From DTU015 sp964406505 (GTDB lineage Bacteria; Bacillota; Sulfobacillia; Fermentithermobacillales; Fermentithermobacillaceae), in contig CAYORX010000009.1 of the NCBI GenBank assembly GCA_964406505.1, positions 1 to 63,623 on the forward strand: a stretch of DNA of 63,623 bases, in the 5' to 3' direction. Under the pieces are notes generated by a model. That model made no database searches, had not been told where the DNA came from, and saw nothing but the letters and a program-made list of their open reading frames with translations. A program made the translations under genes and the position numbers. This document shows positions 18,368-27,803 of the stretch, piece by piece; the first letter of the stretch is position 1, and each line of letters begins with the position of its first letter.

Positions 18368-19888
18368 TCAGTTTTTTGTTCGCTTCGGAACAGGTATGTC
18401 AAGGATCTTCATCCTGTATTGAAGGGTTTGTCTAGGCATCCCTAAAATTCGGGCAGCCTGAGACACTGAGCCTCCTTGCAAAAGGGCGTTTTCAATAGCT
18501 ATTCGCTCATGGTTTTTTAGCTGATTTCTTATGGTGCCGCCAGAAGGCTTTTCAATTTTCGCGAGATCGATTTGGTTGGCATTTAAATCAGATTCGGAAT
18601 ATCGCCGCATATCATCATAAGTTTGAGTATGTTTAGATTGAAATAAGGCAGCAGCCGCGGTAATGCCTCTCACTGATGGTGGTATATGCTCGAGTTTAAT
18701 CATGTTACCTTTGACAAAAGCTAAGCTGCCTTCTATCGCATGTTCAAGTTCTCTTACGTTCCCAGGCCATTCATAAGTGAGAAAAGACGACATAACCTCT
18801 GGGGATATATTGATTGCATCTGTTTTAGAACTATGTTTCCGTAGAAAATGGGAACACAGCAGCGGAATATCTTCCTGGCGCTCACGTAGAGGAGGCACTC
18901 CAATTTTTACAACCGCAAGTCGAAAATATAAATCGGCTCGCAAAAGTTTTTTATCGACCGCTTCACGTGGAGGTATGCTAGTAGAACCGATTATCCTCAC
19001 ATCTATCGGCCTTTCATTCACATCACCTAAACGTCTTACCCTTTTGTCTTGTATCACGCGTAAAAGTTTTGCTTGAAGTGAAAGAGGCATAGAATCAATT
19101 TCATCCAAATACAAGGTGCCACCTGATGCTAGTTCTAAAAGCCCCGGTCGATTTCGGGCACCTGTAAATCCGCCCTCGGAAGTTCCAAAAACCAATCCCT
19201 CAAGCAATCCCTCGGGTAAGGCTGCACAGTTTTGAGCCACAAATGCAAACTTCGCTCTAGGTGAAGCGGAGTGAATCGATTGTACTACAAGTTCTTTTCC
19301 GGTTCCTGTTTCACCCCAAACGATTACATTAGATTGGGTACGCGCAACTTGTATCGTTCTGCGCTTTAAGTTCCTAATTAAAACAGACTGCCCCACGATA
19401 TCATCTATCGTAAACCACTTCCTTGAAAGTTTAGAACGTTTTGTTCCACGTTTAAATTGCAATTTTTGAGGTTCGTTTGTTATTTCTTTGTTACGTAGTT
19501 CTTCGCCAAGGTCTGCTATTCTTTCAGCCATTTGCTTTATTCGAGTGATATCGGTTGAAATTTCACAAGCCCCTACTATTTTCCCCTTGACTTCTATGGG
19601 ATGCGTAGAATTGACAGTCGTGATCTTTTGCCCCTTATAATTTGAAAAAGTTTGTTGTTTGGCTATTTCCGCTTTTCCGGTTTTAAGTACCCTTAACAAA
19701 GTGCTTGAATCGTGAGTTAATGACGGAAACACGTCTAGTACATGTTTGCCTACTACTTCTTTTGGTAACAGGCCGTCGAACTGAGATGCGGCTTTGTTAT
19801 ATACGATGGTTATACCCTTGTCATCAACTAAGTGAATACCTTCGTTGGCGACCTCCAAGACCTCTTGGAGAGCTTTCAGTAAATTCAC
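18368..19888 (-). CDS. Sigma-54-dependent transcriptional activator with PAS domain
   Basis: Enhancer-binding protein of 506 residues. An N-terminal PAS sensor (about 5-120) is followed by a AAA+ domain with Walker A GETGTGKE (about 190), Walker B GGTLYLDEID, and a C-terminal Fis-type helix-turn-helix (about 455-500, GSVSQAARILGMPRQTLQYR). The sigma-54 contact loop reads GGFTGA instead of GAFTGA, a mild variant. GTG start after GGAGG. It is divergent from kdd-kamABCDE, whose upstream region carries a -24/-12 promoter, so it very probably activates lysine fermentation. The PAS ligand cannot be read from sequence. Confidence 0.92.
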   Translation of the reverse strand: MNLLKALQEVLEVANEGIHLVDDKGITIVYNKAASQFDGLLPKEVVGKHVLDVFPSLTHDSSTLLRVLKTGKAEIAKQQTFSNYKGQKITTVNSTHPIEVKGKIVGACEISTDITRIKQMAERIADLGEELRNKEITNEPQKLQFKRGTKRSKLSRKWFTIDDIVGQSVLIRNLKRRTIQVARTQSNVIVWGETGTGKELVVQSIHSASPRAKFAFVAQNCAALPEGLLEGLVFGTSEGGFTGARNRPGLLELASGGTLYLDEIDSMPLSLQAKLLRVIQDKRVRRLGDVNERPIDVRIIGSTSIPPREAVDKKLLRADLYFRLAVVKIGVPPLRERQEDIPLLCSHFLRKHSSKTDAINISPEVMSSFLTYEWPGNVRELEHAIEGSLAFVKGNMIKLEHIPPSVRGITAAAALFQSKHTQTYDDMRRYSESDLNANQIDLAKIEKPSGGTIRNQLKNHERIAIENALLQGGSVSQAARILGMPRQTLQYRMKILDIPVPKRTKN

Positions 19889-19925
19889 AGGATATCCTCC
19901 TCAACCGGTGAATTTTTTAAGAACT

Positions 19926-20040
19926 GCCCGAATTTAGGCACAATTTGATTAGGCGTGACCAATATTCGGCACTGAGTAGTTTCATTCCTGTATGTTCGGC
20001 GATGATTAAGGCACAAAACTGAGATTAATCGCCGGAATAT
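19926..20040 (+). promoter_or_regulatory. Candidate upstream activator sites for the sigma-54 regulator
   Basis: Four related ten-base elements form two inverted pairs: GCCCGAATTT (19926) with AATATTCGGC (19961), and TATGTTCGGC (19991) with GCCGGAATAT (20031). They lie about 60-180 bases before the predicted start of the kdd transcript, the usual distance for enhancer sites. The first pair is also close to the regulator's own start codon, so autoregulation is possible. The extended second pair (CGGCGAT..ATCGCCG) is the best match. Confidence 0.6.
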
Positions 20041-20076
20041 GGGCTAAAAGTAGTTGATATGGGTTCCGCAGAGACT

Positions 20077-20092
20077 TGGCATATATATTGCA
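20077..20092 (+). promoter_or_regulatory. Sigma-54 (-24/-12) promoter of the kdd-kam operon
   Basis: TGGCATATATATTGCA matches the consensus TGGCACG-N4-TTGCA in both conserved blocks. The GG at 20078-20079 and the GC at 20090-20091 have the required 12-base offset. Transcription should start near 20103, about 58 bases before the kdd ATG. Confidence 0.85.
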
Positions 20093-20160
20093 TCAACTAC
20101 TATATGATGATGCTTTATCGTGATTTCAAACTCGTATAATTTTATGTTGGAGGTAGCTAA

Positions 20161-21231
20161 ATGAGAGCAAAATACAAGTCAGGGTGCGCTTATGGTACAC
20201 ATAGGGTGTTAGAACCCAAAGGTGTATTGCCCCAGGCGGCGTGGAAACTTGATAACTCTCCACAAATTTATGAAAATGAAATACTTGTAGATGTAGAAAC
20301 GCTCAACGTTGACGCTGCAAGTTTTAAGCAAATACTATCCAAATGCGGCCCTAATTTTAGTGACGAACAAAAACAGGAGTATGTTGCGTCTAAAGTTTCG
20401 GAGATAGTAAATCAGCGAGGTAAAATGCATAATCCTGTTACAGGTTCAGGCGGTATGTTGTTGGGCAAAATAAATGAATTTGGGCCAAAGGTTAAAGGCA
20501 AAAACGGTGCCATAGTGGGCGATCGTATTTGTACCTTGATTTCTTTGTCCCTTACTCCACTTAAAATTTCACGTATCAAAAAGGTGCATCTAGATAAAGA
20601 CCAAATCGATGTAAAGGGAACTGCGGTACTTTTTGAAACAGGCGTATTTTCAGCTTTGCCTGACGATTTAGATGATAAACTCTCCCTTGCGGTGCTTGAT
20701 GTGGCAGGTGCGCCAATTCAAACCCACAAGCTGGTACAAAAGGGAGACACCGTATTTATTTTGGGTGCCGGTGGAAAATCGGGGCTTTTATGCGCAAGCG
20801 TGGCCAAAAAAAGGGCAGGCGATACCGGAAAAGTTATAGGTCTTGGGCATAGCGATGCATCGACGCGTCGTATTAAGAAGCTTGGGGTGTGTACTGAAGT
20901 AATTCAAGGAGACGCCCAAGACGCAATATCTATTATGAATAAAATTTTGCAAGTTAATGATGGTAAAAAAGCCGATATAACTATAAATTGTGTAAGTATA
21001 CCCGGCACTGAAATGGCATCGATTTTAAGTACTCGAGAAGGCGGAAAGGTCTATTTCTTTTCAATGGCAACGAGTTTCACCGCCGCGGCTTTAGGTGCAG
21101 AGGGCGTAGGTGCAGATGTGCAGTTGATAATCGGAAACGGTTACGCCAGGGGTCATGCTAAGTATTCTTTGGATTTGGTAAGGAAAGACCAAAATATTAA
21201 ACAGGTTTTAGAAGAAATGTTTACGAGATAG
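20161..21231 (+). CDS. kdd: L-erythro-3,5-diaminohexanoate dehydrogenase
   Basis: Oxidises 3,5-diaminohexanoate to 3-keto-5-aminohexanoate with NAD(P)+ and releases ammonia, the third step of lysine fermentation. The 356 residues begin GCAYGTHRVLEPKGVLPQAAW, strongly like known Kdd proteins. A Rossmann segment with FILGAGGKSGLL (about 200) binds the nucleotide. It heads an operon with kamA-E, which makes the assignment firm. ATG start after GGAGG. Control is predicted to be by sigma-54. Confidence 0.93.
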   Translation: MRAKYKSGCAYGTHRVLEPKGVLPQAAWKLDNSPQIYENEILVDVETLNVDAASFKQILSKCGPNFSDEQKQEYVASKVSEIVNQRGKMHNPVTGSGGMLLGKINEFGPKVKGKNGAIVGDRICTLISLSLTPLKISRIKKVHLDKDQIDVKGTAVLFETGVFSALPDDLDDKLSLAVLDVAGAPIQTHKLVQKGDTVFILGAGGKSGLLCASVAKKRAGDTGKVIGLGHSDASTRRIKKLGVCTEVIQGDAQDAISIMNKILQVNDGKKADITINCVSIPGTEMASILSTREGGKVYFFSMATSFTAAALGAEGVGADVQLIIGNGYARGHAKYSLDLVRKDQNIKQVLEEMFTR

Positions 21232-21246
21232 TGGAGGTATTGCAAA

Positions 21247-22521
21247 TTGTGTAGCAGGAAACATGTGGATTTATTTAAAGATACCACAGATAAAAACTGG
21301 AATGATTGGCATTGGCAGTGGAAAAACCGTATTGAAGACGTTGATGTTTTAACTCAGATTGCAGGTTTGACCGACGAAGAAATTAAAGGCGTTCACCTTG
21401 CGTTGTCGCGGGTTAGAATGGCCATAACACCCTATTATGCAAGTTTGATCGATGCGGGCAATCCAAATTGTCCTATAAGACTCCAAGCCGTGCCAAGGGG
21501 AAATGAAGCTGTACGGTATGAATGGGAGGCATATGATCCTTTGGCAGAAGATGAAGACTCACCTGTACCGGGACTAACCCATCGTTATCCCGACAGGGTA
21601 TTATTTTTAGTTACTGACCAGTGTTCTATGTATTGTAGGCATTGTACCAGGCGAAGAGTTGTAGGGGTAACAGATCGGGTAGCACCACCTGAGAGGATCG
21701 ATAGGGGAATAGAGTATATTAAACGAAACAAACAGATTCGTGATGTGCTTATTTCTGGAGGCGATCCGCTGACACTGTCAGATGACAAACTTGAGCATAT
21801 AATAAAGCGTATACAAGAAATTCCTCATGTAGAGATCATAAGGATTGGTTCAAGAGCACCGGTGGTGATGCCCCAAAGAATAACTGAAGAATTGGCACAA
21901 ATGCTTGCAAAATATCATCCGATATATCTTAATACCCATTTTAATCATCCCAAAGAAATCACTCCCGAGAGCGCAAAGGCATGTGCTATTCTTGCAGATG
22001 CCGGTATTCCTTTAGGCAACCAAAGCGTTCTTTTGCGTGGAATAAACAACTGTCCTAAGGTGATGACCGAGCTTGTGCGCGGCCTTTTATCTATAAGGGT
22101 TAAGCCTTACTACATTTACCAATGTGATCTTACCTGGGGGCTAGAACATTTTAGAACTACGGTAGCTGAAGGGATTGAAATTATGGAACATTTGCGCGGG
22201 CATACAAGCGGGCTTGCTGTGCCCGTTTACGTAGTAGATGCACCTGGGGGAGGGGGCAAAATTCCTCTAGGCCCAAATTATATTTTGTCCATGGGCGAAC
22301 GCACAGTGGTGGTAAGAAACTATGAAGGGGTAATCAGTGCTTATCGCGAGCCCCAATATGATCATAGCGACAACCTTGACGGTGACGGAAAATGCAAATT
22401 GTGCGGGACAGATCACCAAGATACTGTAGGTGTTGCAAAACTTTTAAGCGGTAAACAAGTAAGTTTAGTTCCGCAAGATACTGAGCGCTTAACGCGGCGC
22501 GAAAAATTCAAACATGAATGA
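21247..22521 (+). CDS. kamA: L-lysine 2,3-aminomutase
   Basis: Radical SAM, PLP-dependent enzyme that converts L-lysine to L-beta-lysine. The iron-sulfur motif is CSMYCRHCTRR (CxxxCxxC). The C-terminal cysteine-containing segment DGDGKCKLCGTDH is the zinc/oligomer region typical of KamA. At 424 residues it is close to the clostridial enzyme. TTG start, nine bases after GGAGG and 15 bases after kdd. EpmB-type paralogues lack this context and the C-terminal extension. Confidence 0.95.
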   Translation: MCSRKHVDLFKDTTDKNWNDWHWQWKNRIEDVDVLTQIAGLTDEEIKGVHLALSRVRMAITPYYASLIDAGNPNCPIRLQAVPRGNEAVRYEWEAYDPLAEDEDSPVPGLTHRYPDRVLFLVTDQCSMYCRHCTRRRVVGVTDRVAPPERIDRGIEYIKRNKQIRDVLISGGDPLTLSDDKLEHIIKRIQEIPHVEIIRIGSRAPVVMPQRITEELAQMLAKYHPIYLNTHFNHPKEITPESAKACAILADAGIPLGNQSVLLRGINNCPKVMTELVRGLLSIRVKPYYIYQCDLTWGLEHFRTTVAEGIEIMEHLRGHTSGLAVPVYVVDAPGGGGKIPLGPNYILSMGERTVVVRNYEGVISAYREPQYDHSDNLDGDGKCKLCGTDHQDTVGVAKLLSGKQVSLVPQDTERLTRREKFKHE

Positions 22522-22577
22522 TGATTAGTTGAAATCTATGAAATGCGAAAAGGTTATTACGTTTTACGTTTAAACAG

Positions 22578-23678
22578 ATGGAGGTGGTTAAAGCGGCAAA
22601 ACAGCTTGTGGATGTTGTAACGTCTTGCGGGGTTAATTCTGTCGCTATCGTGGGTACTGCGAAAAACGTAGGCAAAACGGTTACTATGACTTATTTAATA
22701 TCAGAGCTTACGCAAAGAGGATTCAAGGTAGGGCTCATTTCGTCAGGATATGACGGAGAGACGGTAGATACTTTTACGGGGTTGCCTAAGCCCGAAATAA
22801 TTGTACCGCCAGGCGCGTGGGTTGTTACTGCCGAAGGGGTTTTGAAAACCGTAGGGGCAAATCTAAAAATCGCCGACGTATTGGAGCGGCGCGGATTGTT
22901 TGGCCGTCTGGTGGTAGCTAAAGCGATAGACCCTGTGTCACTGAAACTTGTAGGTCCAAAAAGCGCAAGACAACTGTCACTTTTCGTAGACAAGTTGTTA
23001 GCTCTAGGTGCCGATGTGGTGTTGGTCGATGGTGCACTCGATCGAATCGCCGCGGCAAGCCCACAGGTCACCCAAGGCACGATTTTGGCAACCGGGGCTT
23101 CAGTCGAAATGGGTGTGGAAGGTACAGTACGGCACCTAGGATTTACTGTGAAAATCTTGTCTGTCACTGAACACCCTGATGAAAACATAGCTGCTTTCGC
23201 CCAAAGTGCGATAACTCAAAACGCTGTGTGTTTTATTGACCAATTAAGCGGTCAAAGTTCTGAAACTGAAGAATTGCGTCTAAGACCGACTAGCTTTTCC
23301 ACACTGTTAGGCGTTGAAGATTCGGTTTTGGAAAAAGCGAACGGCGCAGTTGCCGTAATAATTCCCGGGGCAGTGAACCAAGTTTTCATCGAAAAAGTGA
23401 GAACCTGGGTAAAGCGTTCTGATTTTGCGGTTATAGCTAAAGATCCCACAAATATATTCGTCAACGATTATTCTGGCGTTAATCTTTACGTAACCAAAAA
23501 GTTAAACCTCTTAGCTGTAACTGTAAACCCAACATATATGGGCGTATCTTATAACCCACGGCAAATGATAGACAGCATTCAAACAGTGATTAACGATTTA
23601 GGTTATAACCTTCCTGTATTTGATGTAGTGTCGGGGGAAAAAAGCATTCAGGGGGCGTGTTCCATGGCAATGGGGTAA
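22578..23678 (+). CDS. kamB: KamB, P-loop protein of the lysine aminomutase operon
   Basis: 366 residues with a Walker A motif GTAKNVGKT near residue 26 and a later VVLVDGALDR resembling Walker B. Equivalent genes sit with kamC beside lysine and ornithine 5,6-/4,5-aminomutases; a role in protecting or reactivating the B12 enzyme has been proposed but I know of no proof. The start is uncertain: the best SD (GGAGGTGG) overlaps the ATG at 22578, and no canonical start lies at the proper distance downstream. The 3' end overlaps kamC by 22 bases. Confidence 0.8.
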   Translation: MEVVKAAKQLVDVVTSCGVNSVAIVGTAKNVGKTVTMTYLISELTQRGFKVGLISSGYDGETVDTFTGLPKPEIIVPPGAWVVTAEGVLKTVGANLKIADVLERRGLFGRLVVAKAIDPVSLKLVGPKSARQLSLFVDKLLALGADVVLVDGALDRIAAASPQVTQGTILATGASVEMGVEGTVRHLGFTVKILSVTEHPDENIAAFAQSAITQNAVCFIDQLSGQSSETEELRLRPTSFSTLLGVEDSVLEKANGAVAVIIPGAVNQVFIEKVRTWVKRSDFAVIAKDPTNIFVNDYSGVNLYVTKKLNLLAVTVNPTYMGVSYNPRQMIDSIQTVINDLGYNLPVFDVVSGEKSIQGACSMAMG

Positions 23679-25210
23679 GTGAAAACGCCAAGTACTCTTT
23701 GAGCCCAAAGCGGTTTGGCAGTTTTTTCGAGCCTAAAAGTTCTAAACATTATTTAGGCTTTACAAAAGTATGGGATCGTTTAAAACCTAAAACGACTCTC
23801 GGGCGCAGAGTTAAAGCAAGTGCCTATCCCTATTTGCCTGGTATGGAACAGCAACTTAACTATGAATTTAACCGCCTTGAAAATATAATTAACCTTTGGG
23901 CCAAGCACCCCAGATTATTCGATGATATCCAAAATAGTTTGAAATCTTTGAGGGATCCGCTTCAGTCAATAACTCTTTTACAAAAAGGCAAATCGCTTTC
24001 GGCTGTTGAACTTTTCGTGCTTTCTCGTTTATGCTTTTGCGCAAACACAATACGCAACGCTCAAAAACTCGCTTGTCTTTCCCGGTGGCCTAAAAACGTA
24101 GTTTTACCAAAAGTAGATGCTCTTAATGCCTTGTTAGGTCCAGGTTCTCAAAAACAACCTTATTTTCACATTAGCGATGAATATTCTTCATCACTTGCCT
24201 CTGTCCGTAAACGTTTGCGGCAAAAGCAAGGTGAGTATATGAAAACGGTACAAAATTCAGACGAAACAATAAAAGAACTTGAATGTGAAATAAACGAGCT
24301 CAAAATTAAATTGAACCGTGAACAGCAAAAGGTACTTTGGGAACTTAGTCTTAAAATAAGAAAACATGTAGGTGTCATTGAAGATGCTGCCAGGGCTTTG
24401 GGAGAACTTGACTTTCTCATTTGCAAAGCCCGTTTTGCTATAAGCATTAAAGGGGTTAGACCCCAAATCATATGTCCTGATAAGGACCATCAGACGTATT
24501 TGGAAGTTTCAAACGGCTATCATGTCGTGACGTTTGACGAAATCAAAGCTCGTGGTGGTAAGTATCACCCAATAAGTATAAAAATAAATTCTACGGTTTC
24601 GGTGATAACAGGGCCAAATATGGGTGGTAAAACAGTGACTCTGGCTACCGTTGGTCTATGTGTAGCTATGGCGCAATGGGGTTTGTTGGTTCCTTGCAAA
24701 CACATGAAATTTGCACTTTACGATTTTATATATTTTAAACCTTATGAACATCAAACGCCTGGATTATCGAGTTTTGCATCGGAAATCGTGAGTTTAAAAA
24801 ATCTAGCTATGAGAATAAAACAAAAAGGTTTGGTGCTTTTGGATGAAGTGGGACGGGGCACTAATCCGTCGCAAGGGCTTGCGCTTTACGCTGCATTTTT
24901 ACAGTATTACATTGAAAACGATACTGTGGGTTCTACTGTGCTTTCTGTGACTCATTATCACGGCCTCGCAAAACTTTTAGGCGTACCTCACTGGCAGGTA
25001 AAAGGCTTATCTTCTGATTTTGCAAATCAAACTCATTTGGATGTAACAATCGTTGGACACGTTGATCATATTTACAAATATATGGATTACACTCTTCAAC
25101 AAGTGGGGCCAAACACCTCTACGCCTCAAGATGCCCTCGTTATTGCCGGTGCCTTAGGGTTAAATCAATCGATAGTAGAAAAAGCAAAGAAATTTTGCAC
25201 TCAAAGTTAA
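23657..25210 (+). CDS. kamC: KamC, MutS-related ATPase of the lysine aminomutase operon
   Basis: 517 residues with a MutS-type C-terminal ATPase: Walker A TGPNMGGKT (about 318), Walker B GLVLLDEVGRGTNPS (about 390) and the VLSVTHYH sensor. It lacks the mismatch-binding N-terminal domain, so it is not a mismatch-repair protein. A coiled-coil stretch (about 190-250) precedes the ATPase, like the MutS lever region. The GTG start overlaps the end of kamB, implying coupled translation. With KamB it is likely to act on the aminomutase; this is inference from gene context. Confidence 0.85.
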   Translation: MFHGNGVSENAKYSLSPKRFGSFFEPKSSKHYLGFTKVWDRLKPKTTLGRRVKASAYPYLPGMEQQLNYEFNRLENIINLWAKHPRLFDDIQNSLKSLRDPLQSITLLQKGKSLSAVELFVLSRLCFCANTIRNAQKLACLSRWPKNVVLPKVDALNALLGPGSQKQPYFHISDEYSSSLASVRKRLRQKQGEYMKTVQNSDETIKELECEINELKIKLNREQQKVLWELSLKIRKHVGVIEDAARALGELDFLICKARFAISIKGVRPQIICPDKDHQTYLEVSNGYHVVTFDEIKARGGKYHPISIKINSTVSVITGPNMGGKTVTLATVGLCVAMAQWGLLVPCKHMKFALYDFIYFKPYEHQTPGLSSFASEIVSLKNLAMRIKQKGLVLLDEVGRGTNPSQGLALYAAFLQYYIENDTVGSTVLSVTHYHGLAKLLGVPHWQVKGLSSDFANQTHLDVTIVGHVDHIYKYMDYTLQQVGPNTSTPQDALVIAGALGLNQSIVEKAKKFCTQS

Positions 25211-25262
25211 CCAACTTTTTGATGTTTCAGATGTTATTTTAGCGAGGTGAAATCTAAACACT

Positions 25263-26816
25263 ATGTTGAAACTGAGCCTAGACGAAAAAAACATAAAAAA
25301 ATGCTGCGAATTTGCAGATAGTATTACTTCACATGTTACAGAGCAAGTTTCTCCTTACAGCACAACTGCAATTGAAAGAACCGTAGCAAGGTTTTCTGGG
25401 GTAGATGGTGTAGATTCTAATGGCGTGCCGCTTGCAAATGTTTTAGTCGAGCATTTAGTGAAAACGGGCAAAATAGGCGACGGTGTATCTGTTCATCTGG
25501 CGAATGCTTGCTTAGAGTTTGGTAAAAAGCCCAGGGAGATTGCCCAAATGGTATCTGAGGGTAAATTAAACATGTCTAATTTAAATTGGCACGATACGAG
25601 TAGAGTGATTTCATGTGCTGAACAAAATTGCTTGAGTTCTTTAAATTTAATAAAAGTTAAACGTCATGAACGAGAAGAACTTACTAAATCACTTCCGGCA
25701 GTGCAAAAACCCTATCTTTATGTGATATGTGCTACGGGTAATATTTACGAAGATGTGGTTCAAGCTAAAATGGCGGCATCTCAAGGCGCTGATATAATTG
25801 CGGTAATACGTTCTACAGGGCAAAGTCTTTTGGACTATGTACCCCATGGACCTACTGTCCAAGGTTTTGGGGGCACATATGCCACTCAAGCCAATTTTAA
25901 ACTCATGCGTAAGGCGCTTGATGAACAATCGCAAAAGTTAGGACGCTATATAAAACTCGTTAATTATTGTTCTGGGCTTTGCATGCCCGAGATCGCGTTT
26001 ATGGGCGCTGTAGAACGGTTGGATATGATGCTTAACGATGCTATGTATGGAATACTTTTTAGAGATATAAACATGCTGCGCACTTTGGTTGACCAGAATT
26101 TTTCAAGAATGATAAACGCGTATGCCGGAGTTATTATAAATACTGGGGAAGACAACTATCTTACAACTGCTGAGGGTTTGCACGCAGGTCCTTCGGTGCT
26201 CGCATCTCAATTCATCAATTACTTTTTTGCAAAGAAAGCTGGCCTTAAGGATGAATTTATTGGGTTAGGTCATGCTTTTGAAATCGATCCGTCGATTACG
26301 GATAGCCTTTCTTACGAATTGGCTATGGCACTTTTAGTGCGTCATATATTTCCTAACTGCCCGGTGAAATACATGCCGCCAACCGTGCATAAAACCGGCG
26401 ATATATTTCAATCTCACATTTTAGACAGCAGTTTTAATTTTGTTTCGGTTTTAACCGGGCAAACTATCCATCTTGTTGGAATGCTTACCGAAGCAATACA
26501 TACGCCTTTCGTACAAGATAGGTACCTTTCATTGAAATCAGCTAAGTATATGCGAAGTGCCGCTAAGAATTTGAGCCAAAGTTTCAGAATTCAAAGAGGT
26601 TCGTTTGTAGATGCCCAAGCTAAAAAAGTTTTAGATGATACAGTCGAACTTTTAGAGCAGATAAATTCTGAAGGGTTATTTGATGCTATAAGCCAGGGCA
26701 TTTTTGCAGGGGTAAAACGGCAAAGCTCAGGTGGCAAGGGCAAAGAAGGGGTTTTCGAAAAGAGCGAGTGGTATTTTAATCCCGTCGAAAATGTTTTGCA
26801 GGCTGAACTGTTTTAA
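25263..26816 (+). CDS. kamD: Lysine 5,6-aminomutase alpha subunit
   Basis: Catalytic TIM-barrel subunit of the B12- and PLP-dependent enzyme that moves the terminal amino group of beta-lysine to C5, giving 3,5-diaminohexanoate. The 517 residues match the family length, with the characteristic HGPTVQGFGGTYATQ and MPPTVHKTGDIFQSH segments. ATG start; the SD GAGGTG is 13 bases upstream, longer than usual. The beta subunit follows. A 79-base spacer with AATTGG..CCAATT inverted repeats separates them. Confidence 0.94.
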   Translation: MLKLSLDEKNIKKCCEFADSITSHVTEQVSPYSTTAIERTVARFSGVDGVDSNGVPLANVLVEHLVKTGKIGDGVSVHLANACLEFGKKPREIAQMVSEGKLNMSNLNWHDTSRVISCAEQNCLSSLNLIKVKRHEREELTKSLPAVQKPYLYVICATGNIYEDVVQAKMAASQGADIIAVIRSTGQSLLDYVPHGPTVQGFGGTYATQANFKLMRKALDEQSQKLGRYIKLVNYCSGLCMPEIAFMGAVERLDMMLNDAMYGILFRDINMLRTLVDQNFSRMINAYAGVIINTGEDNYLTTAEGLHAGPSVLASQFINYFFAKKAGLKDEFIGLGHAFEIDPSITDSLSYELAMALLVRHIFPNCPVKYMPPTVHKTGDIFQSHILDSSFNFVSVLTGQTIHLVGMLTEAIHTPFVQDRYLSLKSAKYMRSAAKNLSQSFRIQRGSFVDAQAKKVLDDTVELLEQINSEGLFDAISQGIFAGVKRQSSGGKGKEGVFEKSEWYFNPVENVLQAELF

Positions 26817-26895
26817 TTGGATAATCACAAAGTTTACACCAATTGGTACCGTAATTGCTCATAATATGGCGGTTGGCGGGGGAGGTATATATTCA

Positions 26896-27732
26896 ATGAA
26901 AACCGAAGCAAGCCGAAAAGTTAGGCATGAAAGTGATTTTAACTTGCAAAAAGATTCAGATTCGTCTTGCGCTCGCTTAGATGAGATAGGAATGAAACAT
27001 GACTTAGTGTTTCCGTATGGGGACCGTTTAAATGACGGAATCGTACAGGTAAGTTTTACATTACCTATAGAATCAGGTGCGTTAGCGGACGAAGCTGCGA
27101 GGCAAACCATGAAACTTATGGGGCTTAACCAGCCGCAAGTAGCAGTAGCTGAGCAGTTGTATCAAAACGCAACTTTCTTTGTAGGTTATGGCAAACTCAG
27201 TCGGCCTGTTGAACTTTCTAAGCTCAAAATGGTAGATCTTAAGTGGCAACCTTTAGAGCGCGATGTGATTAACCGTGAAGTTGAGCAAAAATTAGGGCGC
27301 CGCATTGCAATTGTGGGTGCATCTACCGGGCAAGATGCTCATACGGTAGGGCTCGATGCTATATTAAATTACAAGGGGTTTGCAGGTAATCGTGGGCTCG
27401 AATCTTATTCTGCCTTTCACGTGGTGAATATGGGTAGCCAGGTGCCTAACGAGGAAGTAATTGCAAAAGCGCGAGAAGTCAGCGCAGATGCGATTTTAGT
27501 GTCTCAGGTGGTTACCCAGAGCGACGTGCACCTTGCGAATTTGACTAACATGGTTGAACTGCTCGAGGCTGAAAGTTTAAGAGATGAGATAGTGCTTGTT
27601 GTAGGCGGCCCGCGGATCACTTATGCTTTAGCGATAGAGTTAGGTTACGATGCTGGTTTTGGCACCGGGACAAAGCCTCAAGATGTGGCGTCGTATCTAT
27701 CTCAAGAGATAATCAAAAGAAAATTTGCTTGA
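26896..27732 (+). CDS. kamE: Lysine 5,6-aminomutase beta subunit (B12-binding)
   Basis: Partner of KamD carrying the cobalamin-binding Rossmann domain: GQDAHTVG (about 144-151) is the base-off DxHxxG motif. The N-terminal 110 residues form the dimerisation domain. The ATG at 26896 follows GGGGGAGGT; a longer frame from 26731 would overlap kamD by 86 bases and lacks an SD, so the shorter start is preferred (278 residues, close to known KamE). It is the last gene of the sigma-54 operon that I can identify. Confidence 0.94.
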   Translation: MKTEASRKVRHESDFNLQKDSDSSCARLDEIGMKHDLVFPYGDRLNDGIVQVSFTLPIESGALADEAARQTMKLMGLNQPQVAVAEQLYQNATFFVGYGKLSRPVELSKLKMVDLKWQPLERDVINREVEQKLGRRIAIVGASTGQDAHTVGLDAILNYKGFAGNRGLESYSAFHVVNMGSQVPNEEVIAKAREVSADAILVSQVVTQSDVHLANLTNMVELLEAESLRDEIVLVVGGPRITYALAIELGYDAGFGTGTKPQDVASYLSQEIIKRKFA

Positions 27733-27803
27733 TCCGGTTGAAGTTGATATTTTACATGAGTAGAATGTCTAGGGATTATTGACTATGGTTGGGGGTGCAG
27801 CAT

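Noticed and set aside
23657..25210. MutS mismatch-repair gene
   Set aside because: Only the ATPase and lever-like parts are present, mismatch-binding domain absent, and it lies in the kam operon; called KamC.
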